Source of the DNA: a virus
IMG/VR virus record: IMGVR_UViG_3300009149_000104
Span: 1 to 40,177 of that record
Length of the DNA: 40,177 nt
Direction: 5' to 3' (one strand)
Shown here: positions 20,457 to 30,800 of the stretch, in pieces
Layout of the letters: each line of letters begins with the position of its first letter
How positions within the stretch are numbered: the stretch's first letter is position 1
Translations under genes and position numbers: made by a program
Notes under the pieces: model-generated
What the model was told of the DNA's origin: nothing
The model's database searches: none
The model's input: the letters and a program-made list of their open reading frames with translations, nothing else

Positions 20457-21518
20457 ATGGCTGAAGAAAATGAAATAATTACAAGTGAGAACGCAGAGGC
20501 GGCTCAAGTAGTAGATAAAGAGATAGAAATTATACCAGAAGTAGAAGAAGCGTTAGTAGATGATAAAAAGGATGAGTTTGATGTAAATGCTTTTTCAGAT
20601 ACATCAGTTCCAGTTAAGAAGGAAGATGTTGTTGTTGAAGATGAAGATGATAATCCTAATGAAGATATATTGGATTGGGCTTCTTATGATGAAGAAGATG
20701 TAAATGTTGAGAAAGAAAAAGAAGCTGTAGTTGATAGTGTAGTTGAAGAGGTTCCTATTATACCATCTACAGATGGATTTAAAGCGGTAGCTGATGAGTT
20801 AGGCTTAAAGTTTGAAACAGTTGATGAATTAAAACAACATCTAATAAATGTTGAAGAAGAAAATAATAAGTTAAGAGCAAGTTCTGGTAGCGGTGCAACA
20901 AATGAAACAGTAACTAAACTTACTAATTTAAAGAATAAGGATAGCGAGGAGCTTGTTAGACTTAGTTTAGAGAAGCAAGGGTTTACTGGAGAAGAATTAA
21001 CCGATGCAGTTGATAAGTATATCGACAATGGAATGCTCGAAATAGAAGCAAAAAAAATTCGGAATACTATTGACAATGCCATAGTATCTGAACAAAATAA
21101 AATAACACAATCTACTGTCGAAGCTGATGCAATGCAACAGAAGGAACACGATGAAAGTGTTAGAAAACTTGGGGAACATATTAGTAAAACTGAAACAATG
21201 TTTGGTTTATCTATAGCTAAAGACAAAGAAAGCTTAGCAAAAGTTCAACAAGGACATTTAAAATATATCTCAAGTGGAAAATTCATGGAGGATGTATTTA
21301 AAGATGATGCAAGTTTATCTGAAGCTGCTTGGTTTGTGAAAAATAAAGACACAATCATTAAGGCAATTTCAAATAAAAGTTTACAACAGGGAAAACAGGC
21401 AATCTTAGATGATATAGGTGAGCCGGAAGTTATTAAGACACAAAGATTTAAAGATGTGGAAACGGATTCATTCGATCCTAAAGCTTTTACCTTTGGTCAA
21501 ATTAAAACTAAAAATTAA
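20457..21518 (+). CDS. Putative capsid scaffolding protein (353 aa)
   Basis: A strongly acidic N-terminal half (Asp/Glu/Val-rich, residues 1-110) followed by helical, coiled-coil-like regions (LKQHLINVEEENNKLRA; EELVRLSLEKQGFTGEEL) and a small C-terminal basic end. Position between portal and major capsid protein plus this composition is typical of assembly scaffolds. No protease motif is visible. It carries its own promoter inside the end of the portal gene. Confidence 0.7.
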   Translation: MAEENEIITSENAEAAQVVDKEIEIIPEVEEALVDDKKDEFDVNAFSDTSVPVKKEDVVVEDEDDNPNEDILDWASYDEEDVNVEKEKEAVVDSVVEEVPIIPSTDGFKAVADELGLKFETVDELKQHLINVEEENNKLRASSGSGATNETVTKLTNLKNKDSEELVRLSLEKQGFTGEELTDAVDKYIDNGMLEIEAKKIRNTIDNAIVSEQNKITQSTVEADAMQQKEHDESVRKLGEHISKTETMFGLSIAKDKESLAKVQQGHLKYISSGKFMEDVFKDDASLSEAAWFVKNKDTIIKAISNKSLQQGKQAILDDIGEPEVIKTQRFKDVETDSFDPKAFTFGQIKTKN

Positions 21519-21537
21519 TAACTAAAACCTTTAACAA

Positions 21538-22911
21538 ATGAAATTTCATAGTGGAACATACGGGAAAGAAACCCAAGAATCAAATGCTTTAGTAACAAAC
21601 TTATTAAAGTATCCGGAAATTGCTAAAACATTAATTAGACAATATCCTCAATACTCGCTTAACTATTTCCTTGACGGAACAAGTAGATTTGCGAAAGAAG
21701 AATTAATCGGAGAAAATGCATTTAGATGGCCAATCTTAGGAAGATTGAACAGACCTTCTACTTGTACTGGTGTTCTTACTGGAACAGGTGTAGGTAACTC
21801 TACATTTACTGTTGAATTTGAAGAAAACTATTTTAACCCTAATGATGTGGTTAGATTTGCTGATGAGTCACAAGCGATTGTAATGGGTGAGCCTGTTCCT
21901 TCTGTTGGTGGTTATACTTTCTCTTTCATCTTACAAACTAATGATCCTCTTGCTGTAATTACTGCAGGTGCAATTGTTGCTGGTTTAACAGCTAACACTG
22001 TTGGTTCTGCTTTCCCTGAAGGGTCTGATAGAGGTTATGAAAATCACGTTTACCCAGATTGGTACATTAACCATATTGGTATTGCAAGAAAATCTAAATC
22101 AATCACTGGTTCTGCCTTGACTGATGTTACTTGGATTGAAAACAATGGCCAAAGAGTATGGTTCTTTACTGATGAGAAATTGATGAGAGAAGAGTTTCTT
22201 TACCAAAAAGAACTTGATTCTTGGTATTCAACTTCTACAATGGATGCGAATGGTAACTCTACAGTTATTGGAACTGATGGTAAGGCTATCGTAAAAGGTG
22301 ATGGTGTTCTTAGACAAATTGATGCTGCTAACGTTGATACTTATAACGGTCAATTGACTGAAAAAAGATTAACTGATTTCTTAGCTCAATTACAATTGAA
22401 CACAGGAAACCAAAATGCTCATTGGATGGTATTTACTGGTACTGCTGGTAAAGTTGCATTCCACGAAGCAATGAAAGACTTAGTTTACCCTGCGGGTAAC
22501 TTAGTGTATGATGCTCAAGTTGGAGCTGAAACTGAAATTGGTGTAAACTTTACGTCTTACAACGCTTTAGGTTCTCGTTTAACTTTGGTACATAACTCTT
22601 TATTCGATGATCCGAATTTACATGGAAACAACATTGACCCAGTTAGTGGTTTCCCAAAAGAGTCTTTCAGAATGGTATTCTTAGATATGGGAACAACTGA
22701 TGGTGTTTCTAATATCGAAAGAAAAGTGAAAGGTGCTGCAGGAATTGATAGAGGTATGATTATTAAATATATCTCTGGAATGGTAAATCCATTTAACCAA
22801 GGTCAAATGGAGGCTGCAAACTCAAGAGATGCGTTTACTTGTGAGATACTTTGTGAATCAGGTATCATTGTAAGAAACCCACTTTCTTGTGGACAATTAG
22901 TATTTGCTTAA
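21538..22911 (+). CDS. Major capsid protein (457 aa)
   Basis: A 457-aa protein located after the scaffold, with an HK97-fold-like layout: an N-terminal helical arm (residues 1-60), a beta-rich central part with inserts, and the C-terminal domain with IDRGMIIKYISGMVNPFNQG. The N-terminus reads MKFHSGTYGKETQESNALVT. Its codon use differs from neighbours: AAC, TTC and TAC are common here, while neighbours prefer AAT, TTT and TAT. That is consistent with translational selection on the most abundant virion protein. No signature motif proves the fold; order and codon bias are the main evidence. Confidence 0.85.
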   Translation: MKFHSGTYGKETQESNALVTNLLKYPEIAKTLIRQYPQYSLNYFLDGTSRFAKEELIGENAFRWPILGRLNRPSTCTGVLTGTGVGNSTFTVEFEENYFNPNDVVRFADESQAIVMGEPVPSVGGYTFSFILQTNDPLAVITAGAIVAGLTANTVGSAFPEGSDRGYENHVYPDWYINHIGIARKSKSITGSALTDVTWIENNGQRVWFFTDEKLMREEFLYQKELDSWYSTSTMDANGNSTVIGTDGKAIVKGDGVLRQIDAANVDTYNGQLTEKRLTDFLAQLQLNTGNQNAHWMVFTGTAGKVAFHEAMKDLVYPAGNLVYDAQVGAETEIGVNFTSYNALGSRLTLVHNSLFDDPNLHGNNIDPVSGFPKESFRMVFLDMGTTDGVSNIERKVKGAAGIDRGMIIKYISGMVNPFNQGQMEAANSRDAFTCEILCESGIIVRNPLSCGQLVFA

Positions 22912-22943
22912 TTAATTATTAATAATACTTATATTTTAGAAAA

Positions 22944-23645
22944 ATGGAAAATGTTAAAGAGCCTGTTACTAAGGCAAGGATTAAGGAATTATGCGGTGAG
23001 GCACCCCCTGAAGGGAATGTCGAAATTCGTTTAAAAGACCCTAAAAGGACAGGTACTATTACAGTTCGTGGTTATACAGATGCCAAAGGAAGATATCGAC
23101 CTTTCGTTGACCAATACGGAAACGAAAGGGTTAAGAAATTTTCTCGAACAGTATATTTAGATATGAAGGAATTGGATGATAGGCTTACCTATGAACAGGT
23201 AAGACTTCATCCCCTTTATATTAATGGTCCAAGACCAGTACTTGTAATTGTTAACCACGAATCTGATGCAGATGCTTATGTTGCATTAAAAGATAATGAA
23301 GCGAAAGCAATGACTGTTATTCAAGCTCTTGAGGGAGATGAATTGAAGAATTTTGCAAGAGTGCTTTTAATTAAAGTTAAACCTGGTAGTTCTGACAAAG
23401 TTATAAAACGTAGTATTTATGATGTTGCCGAAACTAATCCGGGATTAGTTCTAAACGAATGGAATGACGATTTACGTGAACTTAAAGTTCTTATACGAAA
23501 AGGAATAGAGTCAGGTATGTTTGAGGTTAAACATGGTAGATATACTTACCAAGGGCAACTGATGGGTGCGACTTTTGAACAAGCAGTAGATTGGCTTAAA
23601 GACAACGATGATTTAGTTCCATCAATGCGTAAAACATTAAAGTAA
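22944..23645 (+). CDS. Virion-associated hypothetical protein (233 aa)
   Basis: A 233-aa basic soluble protein between the capsid gene and the connector-type genes. It starts with a short helix (KARIKELCGEAPPEGNVEIR), then GTITVRGYTDAKGRYRPFVD and a YLDMKELDDRLTYEQVRLHP segment. Its C-terminal part has an EVKHGRYTYQGQLMGATFEQ stretch that looks like a winged or zinc-free ribbon domain. It could be a capsid-auxiliary or head-completion protein; nothing decides it. Confidence 0.7.
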   Translation: MENVKEPVTKARIKELCGEAPPEGNVEIRLKDPKRTGTITVRGYTDAKGRYRPFVDQYGNERVKKFSRTVYLDMKELDDRLTYEQVRLHPLYINGPRPVLVIVNHESDADAYVALKDNEAKAMTVIQALEGDELKNFARVLLIKVKPGSSDKVIKRSIYDVAETNPGLVLNEWNDDLRELKVLIRKGIESGMFEVKHGRYTYQGQLMGATFEQAVDWLKDNDDLVPSMRKTLK

Positions 23646-23646
23646 A

Positions 23647-24288
23647 ATGACTATAATCGAAATGCAAGATGAATGTGATTTGCTTTTAGACAAAGCTAAT
23701 TCTCCTTGGTACAGTAGTACAGAGAAGGATAAGTTTTTAAATAGAGCTCATCATGAATATGCTGAAACTCGATATAAGTTTTTTGAACAAGATGAGCGTA
23801 CTCGTAAGGAGCTATTACCTTTAGTTAGAAAATCTACAGGAGTAAATACCTCAACAGTTAATTATTCCACTATAAAAGACTTTATGTTTACATTAAGTTT
23901 AAGTGGTGTGTTTAATAAGCCTTGTGGTAATGGTACTTCGGTAGAAAAGATTTCTCCGCTTCAAATTGATGATGAGGCTGAAATTCAAAAGGATCCGTTT
24001 AATAAACCTGCAGATGATAATCCGTTATATACTGAGGAGAATGATGGCACTAATGATGTAGCATTAATCTTGTCAGATACAACTCCGTTATCATATGTAT
24101 TAAAATATCTTCAAATACCAAGAACTGTATTTAGAGATATTAATAATCCTGCTAACAATATTGATTCAAATATGCCTATATTTACTCATGATGAAATTGT
24201 TAATATTGCAGTAAGGATGATGATGGCTAATACTGAACAACAGTTAAATTATCAAATGCAACAAAGCGAAATAAATCAAGAAAATTAA
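23647..24288 (+). CDS. Putative head-tail connector / adaptor protein (213 aa)
   Basis: A 213-aa protein that starts 1 nt after the previous stop. The N-terminal helix (MTIIEMQDECDLLLDKANSP) and FLNRAHHEYAETRYKFFE, followed by a beta-rich middle and a C-terminal helical HDEIVNIAVRMMMANTEQQL, resemble adaptor or ring proteins found after the capsid gene in crAss-like podoviruses. Family assignment is by layout, not by a firm motif. Confidence 0.55.
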   Translation: MTIIEMQDECDLLLDKANSPWYSSTEKDKFLNRAHHEYAETRYKFFEQDERTRKELLPLVRKSTGVNTSTVNYSTIKDFMFTLSLSGVFNKPCGNGTSVEKISPLQIDDEAEIQKDPFNKPADDNPLYTEENDGTNDVALILSDTTPLSYVLKYLQIPRTVFRDINNPANNIDSNMPIFTHDEIVNIAVRMMMANTEQQLNYQMQQSEINQEN

Positions 24289-24300
24289 AAAAATATTACA

Positions 24301-24672
24301 ATGGAAAAAGTAACTTATAACAAAATACAATTAATGGCCTTTACTAAAAAAGAATTGGCTACTATTGATTTAAGTTCTGGAATTGACATGAAGTTAAAGA
24401 AAGATGTTATTGTTAAAGAAATGCTAAAGGTTCAAAAATCTGAGATAGAAGCGACAAAGGCTCAACCAGAAGTAACAGAAACCGTAGCAATTGAAGAAAC
24501 AACTACTGATGAATCTACTGATACTGTTAATGAAGAAGTAGCCACTCAATTAGAAAGTGAAGCTCCTATTGAACAAGTTGAGGGAAATGTAGAAGAAGTG
24601 GAAGAGGCAGTTAGCTCTGAAAAGCCTGTATTCCATAGACCTGTAAGAACGAGAAATCGTATGGGCTTTTAA
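24301..24672 (+). CDS. Acidic low-complexity virion-region protein (123 aa)
   Basis: A short N-terminal helical head (YNKIQLMAFTKKELATIDLS), then about 60 residues dominated by Glu, Thr and Val, and a basic end FHRPVRTRNRMGF. The composition suggests a disordered spacer with a capsid-binding tail. No family recognised. Confidence 0.65.
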   Translation: MEKVTYNKIQLMAFTKKELATIDLSSGIDMKLKKDVIVKEMLKVQKSEIEATKAQPEVTETVAIEETTTDESTDTVNEEVATQLESEAPIEQVEGNVEEVEEAVSSEKPVFHRPVRTRNRMGF

Positions 24673-24705
24673 TTAACAATAGTTTTAACTTAAAAATAAA
24701 AAATT

Positions 24706-25401
24706 ATGTCAAGAAATGGACGTGCCGTTATCGCTCTATTAAATGGAGTAGGTAATCTTCCGGCTTTAACTGCTGGAAAAATCAACGTAACTGAAAAGTT
24801 TTCTGTTGATCAATCAGAATTAAAAAGTAAAATCTCTATCGCTCAGGTAGTAGGTGTTGCTGGGTATTTAACAGTAACGTTTGCTAATGCTTACGCTGTA
24901 GGAGATAATGTATCTTTGACTATTACTTCTAATTTGACTTCTCGTCAATTATTTAGAAAGAAATATTCACATACAGTACAAGCAGGTTTAGCAACTGTAA
25001 CAGATATAGCTAATGCATTTACTGCGATGATTTTAGCGGATGTAAACAATCCATTAAATTCTCCTTATGCTTCAGTATCTAATATTGCGGGTGTAATGAC
25101 TGTTACTCAGTTTGATGATGATAAAAGAGGTTTAGTTGCTTATACTTTTACTGATAGTGCTGCTGGTACTATTGTAAGTGTTCCTACTGCAACTGTAATT
25201 TCAGAAGGTCAGCCATCTGATTTAGTAGACAAAGGTATTCCTGCTGGAGATATTACTGCTGCTAATTACACTACATTAAGAATTGTATTTCACCACGAAG
25301 TGGCAATACCATTCATTGATTCTGCTGGTGTAACTGCAAGTGAAATCTATTGGTATGGAACAGTGGCTCAAGCTGCTGCATTGGCTGCGTTAATACCGTA
25401 A
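24706..25401 (+). CDS. Beta-rich virion protein, possible head decoration (231 aa)
   Basis: A 231-aa Ala/Thr/Val-rich protein with the beta-domain VAGYLTVTFANAYAVGDNVS ... YSHTVQAGLATVTDIANAFT (residues about 48-100), similar to a domain inserted in the 397-aa protein at 26669-27862. The C-terminal AAQAAALAALIP is Ala-rich. Its place at the end of the head block, just before a terminator, and its beta composition suggest a decoration or head-fibre protein. This is inference. Confidence 0.6.
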   Translation: MSRNGRAVIALLNGVGNLPALTAGKINVTEKFSVDQSELKSKISIAQVVGVAGYLTVTFANAYAVGDNVSLTITSNLTSRQLFRKKYSHTVQAGLATVTDIANAFTAMILADVNNPLNSPYASVSNIAGVMTVTQFDDDKRGLVAYTFTDSAAGTIVSVPTATVISEGQPSDLVDKGIPAGDITAANYTTLRIVFHHEVAIPFIDSAGVTASEIYWYGTVAQAAALAALIP

Positions 25402-25423
25402 CTAATTAAATATTATTTATTTC

Positions 25424-25456
25424 AAAGGTGGTGGTCCAAAGCCATCACCTTTTTTT
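25424..25456 (+). terminator. Terminator separating head and tail blocks
   Basis: AAAGGTGGTGG-loop-CCATCACCTTT stem followed by seven T residues, 22 nt after the stop of the 231-aa gene. It is the only clear terminator inside the late block. Confidence 0.85.
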
Positions 25457-25463
25457 AATTTTA
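25456..25463 (+). promoter_or_regulatory. Promoter-like box TAATTTTA before the tail block
   Basis: TAATTTTA-CACT-ATG directly after the terminator, with the same 4-nt spacing as other leaderless-type starts, but with A instead of G at the last box position. It would restart transcription for the tail genes. Confidence 0.45.
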
Positions 25464-25467
25464 CACT

Positions 25468-26166
25468 ATGCCAACATTAGACCAATATGCATTTAATATT
25501 AGAAACATTGCTCGTGGAGGGCAAGGCGATTCTGATGATGAAAGATTAAACATCAAGCAAGTTCGTTTTTGGATAAATGGATATAGAGCTTCTGGTATCT
25601 TTGAAATTACAGATTATGGAAAGGATATTGACCCTCAGTTAGTTCAAGACTTAGGTGTTATTCCATTAGTTGAAGTAGATAAAGCAGATAGTGAATGTCC
25701 TGATGTTGAATGGGGTTGTAAAATTAAAAAGGTGGTCCTACCTAAATTGGTTGATTTTCCTGACCTAAGAGCATTATCTTATGTTGGAAAGATTAATAAA
25801 CAATCTCCTTTCGTTGTGAATTTTCCCGACACTGCTAATTATAAGGCAGCTACTCGATTTGGTAAATTATCTAATCGTTGTTTTCTTATTGGACAAAATT
25901 TATATGTTATCTTAGTAGGAGATGATATTGATATGCAGTATATAAATGTTCGTGGAGTATTTGAGCAACCTCAAGAAGTTGTTGGTTATTCTACAGAAGG
26001 TTGTGAGCCAAGATGTTTTGACCCAGCAGTAGATGATTATCCAATGCCTGCTCGATTGTATGAATATACATTGACTAAGATATTAAGGAATGAATTGAAT
26101 TGGACTGCTCAGGCTGTTAATGATGAATTAAATAATGGAAGATTAGATAATGCGAAAATTGGATAA
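25468..26166 (+). CDS. Putative tail/ring structural protein (232 aa)
   Basis: A 232-aa protein beginning MPTLDQYAFNIRNIARGGQG, with QVRFWINGYRASGIFEITDY and VELE-poor beta segments (KIKKVVLPKLVDFPDLRALS), DIDMQYINVRGVFEQPQEV, and the C-terminal DDYPMPARLYEYTLTKILRN. Proteins with this start and layout are found in the connector-ring part of crAss-like phages. It is the first gene after the head/tail terminator and overlaps the next gene by 17 nt. Confidence 0.6.
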   Translation: MPTLDQYAFNIRNIARGGQGDSDDERLNIKQVRFWINGYRASGIFEITDYGKDIDPQLVQDLGVIPLVEVDKADSECPDVEWGCKIKKVVLPKLVDFPDLRALSYVGKINKQSPFVVNFPDTANYKAATRFGKLSNRCFLIGQNLYVILVGDDIDMQYINVRGVFEQPQEVVGYSTEGCEPRCFDPAVDDYPMPARLYEYTLTKILRNELNWTAQAVNDELNNGRLDNAKIG

Positions 26167-26665
26167 CCATGGTAGGTATACTCTTTACGGAGTGTATGAA
26201 GAATGTCAAGAGGATATTACTTTAGAGCTAAATAAATTTCCAAAAGGTGTTATAAAAAGTAAAGAAATAAGTTATAGGGTATTTGCGATGGTTGTTAGAA
26301 TGTATTTTATCATTGCTTTTGAGGTATTGATTAAAGGGGTTAGTGTTCCATTATTAAATAAATTTGGAATATTAAATGTAGTTAAGGCACAGTGCATTAG
26401 ATACAATCCATTTAGAATATCTTTTTATAAAGATGAATTAGGGAAGGTTATAAGAAAAAAAGTTAAAATTAAAACTAAATCTGGTTACTGGTATTTTGTT
26501 TTCTGGGATGCTCCTAAAAAATTAAGACAGTATCGATTTAATATTAATATAAAATATAAAAGAGCATACATGAAGTTAGTTGAAGATGGTTACGATTATC
26601 TTGATTATACTTTAGATGGATATGGAAGGAATGCTTCAACTGATTATATACAACATATAAAATAA
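26150..26665 (+). CDS. Hypothetical virion-region protein (171 aa)
   Basis: A 171-aa basic protein overlapping the previous gene by 17 nt. The middle is hydrophobic (YRVFAMVVRMYFIIAFEVLI) and the C-terminal part very basic (KKVKIKTKSGYWYFVFWDAP; INIKYKRAYMKLVED). It is probably a connector or ring component by location. No family recognised. Confidence 0.6.
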   Translation: MRKLDNHGRYTLYGVYEECQEDITLELNKFPKGVIKSKEISYRVFAMVVRMYFIIAFEVLIKGVSVPLLNKFGILNVVKAQCIRYNPFRISFYKDELGKVIRKKVKIKTKSGYWYFVFWDAPKKLRQYRFNINIKYKRAYMKLVEDGYDYLDYTLDGYGRNASTDYIQHIK

Positions 26666-26668
26666 GTT

Positions 26669-27862
26669 ATGGGTAATACTAAAAATAAAATTTCATTAAA
26701 TCGGGTAATAGGTAATGTTATCGGTAATCTTGGTTTAAAGGTTACTAATAATATAAAAGATGATTTTTCTCGTTGGGCTTGTGAAGGAGAAAGCAAGATA
26801 GGTTCTACTTCATCTTATAGGCATCAAGAGTGTGAATTGACAATTAGAAATCGTAAAGCATCTCTTCCTCCAAATTTTGCTTATTTAGAAGCTATCAAAA
26901 TTGGTAATAAGATTATCAATACAACTGAGCGCTCATTTAGATTATTTAATAAAGGATTTAAAAATCCTGCAGTAGATCCGTCTAATTTTATTGGTGGACA
27001 GAAAATTACAAATGTTCCAGGTGTACCGTTAGTTATTTTAGTATCATTTACGGGTGTTTTTGCTATTGGAGATTTAATAACTGTAACTGTTACTATAAAT
27101 AATTGTGGTTCAATTAATTCAAATACATTTAATTATCTTGTTCAAGGAGGCGATACGCTAACTACAATTGCTTTAGCTCTTGCAACACAAATTAATGCTA
27201 TTGGAAATATTGGTTATACTGCTATTTCGGGTAATGGAACTTTATTTATAACTGGGGATAGTCCTGATTTTGGATTTAATGTTGCTTTATTTACTGATAG
27301 TGTTACGGGTTTTGTAGCTCAATCTGTTTATCAAGCAAGAGTTCCTTCTAAAAAGAATACTGTTGATTTAAATAATACCAATACAAATCCAATACTACAT
27401 TCTAAGAATTTAGCTAATGGAGCTGTTGCGGAGTTGAATACGGGCTTATTGTCTGATGGAGGAAGTGGAGGGTTAGATTCTCTTAGTTCTTACGGATATG
27501 ATTACAGTAACAATTCTGCTTCTGTATTCTCGGTAGATAATGGATGTATTAATTTTAATGCCTTAGACAATACCAAGATAGGTATTTCTTATATGGATAT
27601 AGAATTAGATAAAGAAGGATGGCCTCTAATATCTGAAACTCACGAAGATGCTATAACTGCATATCTAATGTTTATGTATTTAAGTGTAGGATTTTATAAT
27701 GGTAAAGTTGCACAATATATTCATAAGACTGCTGAAACAAGATGGTTTGATTTATGTGGACAAGCAAGAGGTGATGATGAATTACCTAATGCAGAAGAAT
27801 TAAAATACTTAGCTAATCTATGGATGCAATTGGTGCCATTACCAAGTCCTGAAATCTTTTAA
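26669..27862 (+). CDS. Putative ring/tail structural protein with inserted beta-domain (397 aa)
   Basis: The N-terminal part (IGNLGLKVTNNIKDDFSRWA; CELTIRNRKASLPPNFAYLE) and C-terminal part (SETHEDAITAYLMFMYLSVG; TRWFDLCGQARGDDELPN) resemble connector/ring proteins. Between them, about residues 120-220, sits an inserted beta-domain with VSFTGVFAIGDLITVTVTIN and the GDTLTTIALALATQINAIGN helix, which resembles the domain of the 231-aa protein at 24706-25401. The gene precedes the giant stabilisation protein. Confidence 0.6.
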   Translation: MGNTKNKISLNRVIGNVIGNLGLKVTNNIKDDFSRWACEGESKIGSTSSYRHQECELTIRNRKASLPPNFAYLEAIKIGNKIINTTERSFRLFNKGFKNPAVDPSNFIGGQKITNVPGVPLVILVSFTGVFAIGDLITVTVTINNCGSINSNTFNYLVQGGDTLTTIALALATQINAIGNIGYTAISGNGTLFITGDSPDFGFNVALFTDSVTGFVAQSVYQARVPSKKNTVDLNNTNTNPILHSKNLANGAVAELNTGLLSDGGSGGLDSLSSYGYDYSNNSASVFSVDNGCINFNALDNTKIGISYMDIELDKEGWPLISETHEDAITAYLMFMYLSVGFYNGKVAQYIHKTAETRWFDLCGQARGDDELPNAEELKYLANLWMQLVPLPSPEIF

Positions 27863-27864
27863 AT

Positions 27865-30800
27865 ATGAGTCAAGGAAATTCGTCAATGAATATTTTTGGT
27901 GGTGGAATGACTGGTGATACAGACATTCTAAATACTGATAAGTCTACTTATAGAGATTCTATGAATGGACGTATAATGTTTAATAAGGATGGTACTTATT
28001 CTTGGGTAACTGAGAATGGAACTAAGACTTCTTTTGTTTTATCTCCTAATAACGGCTTGGATGTCCGTCAATATAAAATATTAGGGAATACAGGTAATGA
28101 TAATATTAGAATTATTTGGTCCACTTTTGAAGATCCAAATCCTTTATTATCTAATACTGAAATTGGAATCTTCTCAATTAATGAATCTGGTATTGGACAA
28201 TATAAAACTTTGTTTAATGATGCAAATGATCCTAATGGAGATAAGTTTGACTTACTTTATAAGAATCAAATTGAAGCTCGTTTTCTTTATGAAAACCCTA
28301 AGATAATAAGATGTTATTGGGTTGATGGGATTGCTATTGATAGCAATAGACCAAGAACATTTACAATGAGTTTTGACGGAAATCTCGCTACTCCTAATGG
28401 AAATGAATCTGATGTAGTTGCGTATTCAATAGCTTCTCCATCTGTATTTTCAATGAATAGTCAAACCAATTTTAGAATGGGAATGATTAAGTATGTTAAA
28501 AATGTAGGTGGTGGATTGCTTGCTGGGATATATCAATATACTTATAGTTTAGGTACAAAGGAAGGGTATAACACTCCTTGGTACCCTATTTCTCGTAGAG
28601 TTGTTGTTGTTAATGCTCAAGTAAGTAATGATAATTGGCATCAATATCAATTTAGTTCTGTTGGGGTTTCAACAAGTAAGGGTAATCAAATTCAAGTAAA
28701 AGGAATTGACCAACGATATGATAGGATAAGAATTGCTTATGCATATTCTCAAACAAATTCTGTAGTGACAGAAGCTAAAGTATTTCTTCAAGCAGATATT
28801 ATCAAGGGTGTTGGTGGCGATGTTCAGTTTTATGATCACGTAGGAAATGTTGGAGAACCTTTATTGCCTTCTGAAATAGCTGATACATTTAGTGGAATGG
28901 TTGGCGCTAAAACACTTAATATTAAAGATGCTTCATTATACTACGGAAACATTAAAGAAAATATTTTACAAGAGTTTGATTTAGAGCCTATCCTTGAAAA
29001 TTTAACAATACGTCCTATGTATAAGGATATGCGTTCTGATGAAGGTCAACCAAATGGAGCTCTTACTTCTCCAATAACACATCAATATCCTAAGACTGGA
29101 ATAACTCAATTACAACAGCATAGTGCCGTAGGTGGTGTGGAAGATTATCAAATTGTAAATGATTATGTTAATTACAAGGGTACTCAAATAGATCATTTAA
29201 TGCCCGGATTTTTTAGAGCAGAAACATATAGACTTGCTATTGTATTTTTCGATTTACTTGGATTTGAATCTTTTGCATTTCATTTAGGTGATTTACAATT
29301 TCCTAATCAAACAGCAAGTGAATTTAAGTGGGATAGAGTAAGAGAAGATGGAACTATCCAGTCTTACGTAAGTGGTCCTAATGAAATAGCTGATGCATGG
29401 CCAACAAATAACTATAATTATCAAGGATTTAGAAGTCCAAAAGTTTTAGTTGGAGATGTAGGTCAAGATTATAGTGGGGAAATTGCTGGAGATAGAGCAG
29501 TTTGCCATTTAAGAGTAATGGGAATTAAAATTGGTGGTATAGATATTACAAGTATTAAACATCTAATTAGTGGATTCAAGATTGTTAGAGCCTCAAGAGA
29601 TAAAACAATTTTACTACAAGGAGCAATTATGCCTTGTGTGGGAACTACTGATAATGAAGATGGACCAGTAACACTTCCTTTACCTTCAACAAATCAAAAC
29701 TTTTATGATTTCACTCAAGGGTCTGCTCCTAATAATACTACCATAGGAAATGGTAATCAAATGCAATTGGATTTATTCTTAGCTTATAATCATGATGGAA
29801 ATAATTTAGAAAATAGATTTTATATTAGACCTAATGGTTCTGTATTGTATGCTCCTGCGTTAAATTTTGGAACATCATCTTTACCTTCATTAAACAGTGA
29901 AGATCAAGTAAAGATAATTGGATGTGCTTGGGATACATATAATAATGGTGGTGGGTCTCCAATTTTGTACAAAGCTACTGCTTCATACATGTGGTATGGA
30001 AGACAATATAATACTTGGAATACTTGGCATTACAATGGACAATCAGACAACCCTTGGCCTCGATATGAATCATATATGGATGGTGTTGTTACTACAGCAT
30101 TATTAAATCCAAGAGGATTTATAGAAGATTGGGGAGGAACAGGTACCAGACTAAATAATGATGTAAGTGCAAGAGAGGGAAGTAATAATCAAACTCGTAG
30201 AGCTCATGGTGCTTTTGAATCCTTATATCTTCAGCATGGAAACTTTGTAGGTCAACCATTATCTGATCCTTCAACCTATTGCTCTCAAGCTATGTTTAAG
30301 AATGGTAATAGAGAAGATAGTGGTTATCCAGGTGGAGCATACAATTCAATTGGTGTAGCATTTATGGGGCATTTACTTTTTAATTGGGTAAGACCTAATG
30401 TTTCTCCTTATGGTGGATTGACTTTAAGTTCTTTAGAGCAGACTATATTTTATGGAATGGGTCATTTTCAACCCGTTAACAACCCTACATTTGATGCTCA
30501 AGGTATGCCCCTTGATGATAAATTTAATGATATAGAAATATATGGGGGAGATTGTTTTTTAGATTATGTTTCTCAAATGAGAATGTACCCTTATTCTAAA
30601 GACCTTAAATCTGATGATTATTCTGATGGTCGTATTTGGCCTTGGGAAAATGAATTTAATCATACATTAAGATTTGCTGGAAGTGAAGGTGGAAATGGAA
30701 CAGATAAAATGTTGGTATGGGCTAATGTTATGGCTCGTGATGGAGATACAAGGGGTGGTGGAACAAGTTATCCCGGCTCTAAATGGGGGGTTTATAGTGC

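Noticed and set aside
20684-21226. Long minus-strand frame in the scaffold gene
   Set aside because: Ser/Phe-rich antisense shadow of acidic Glu/Asp codons.
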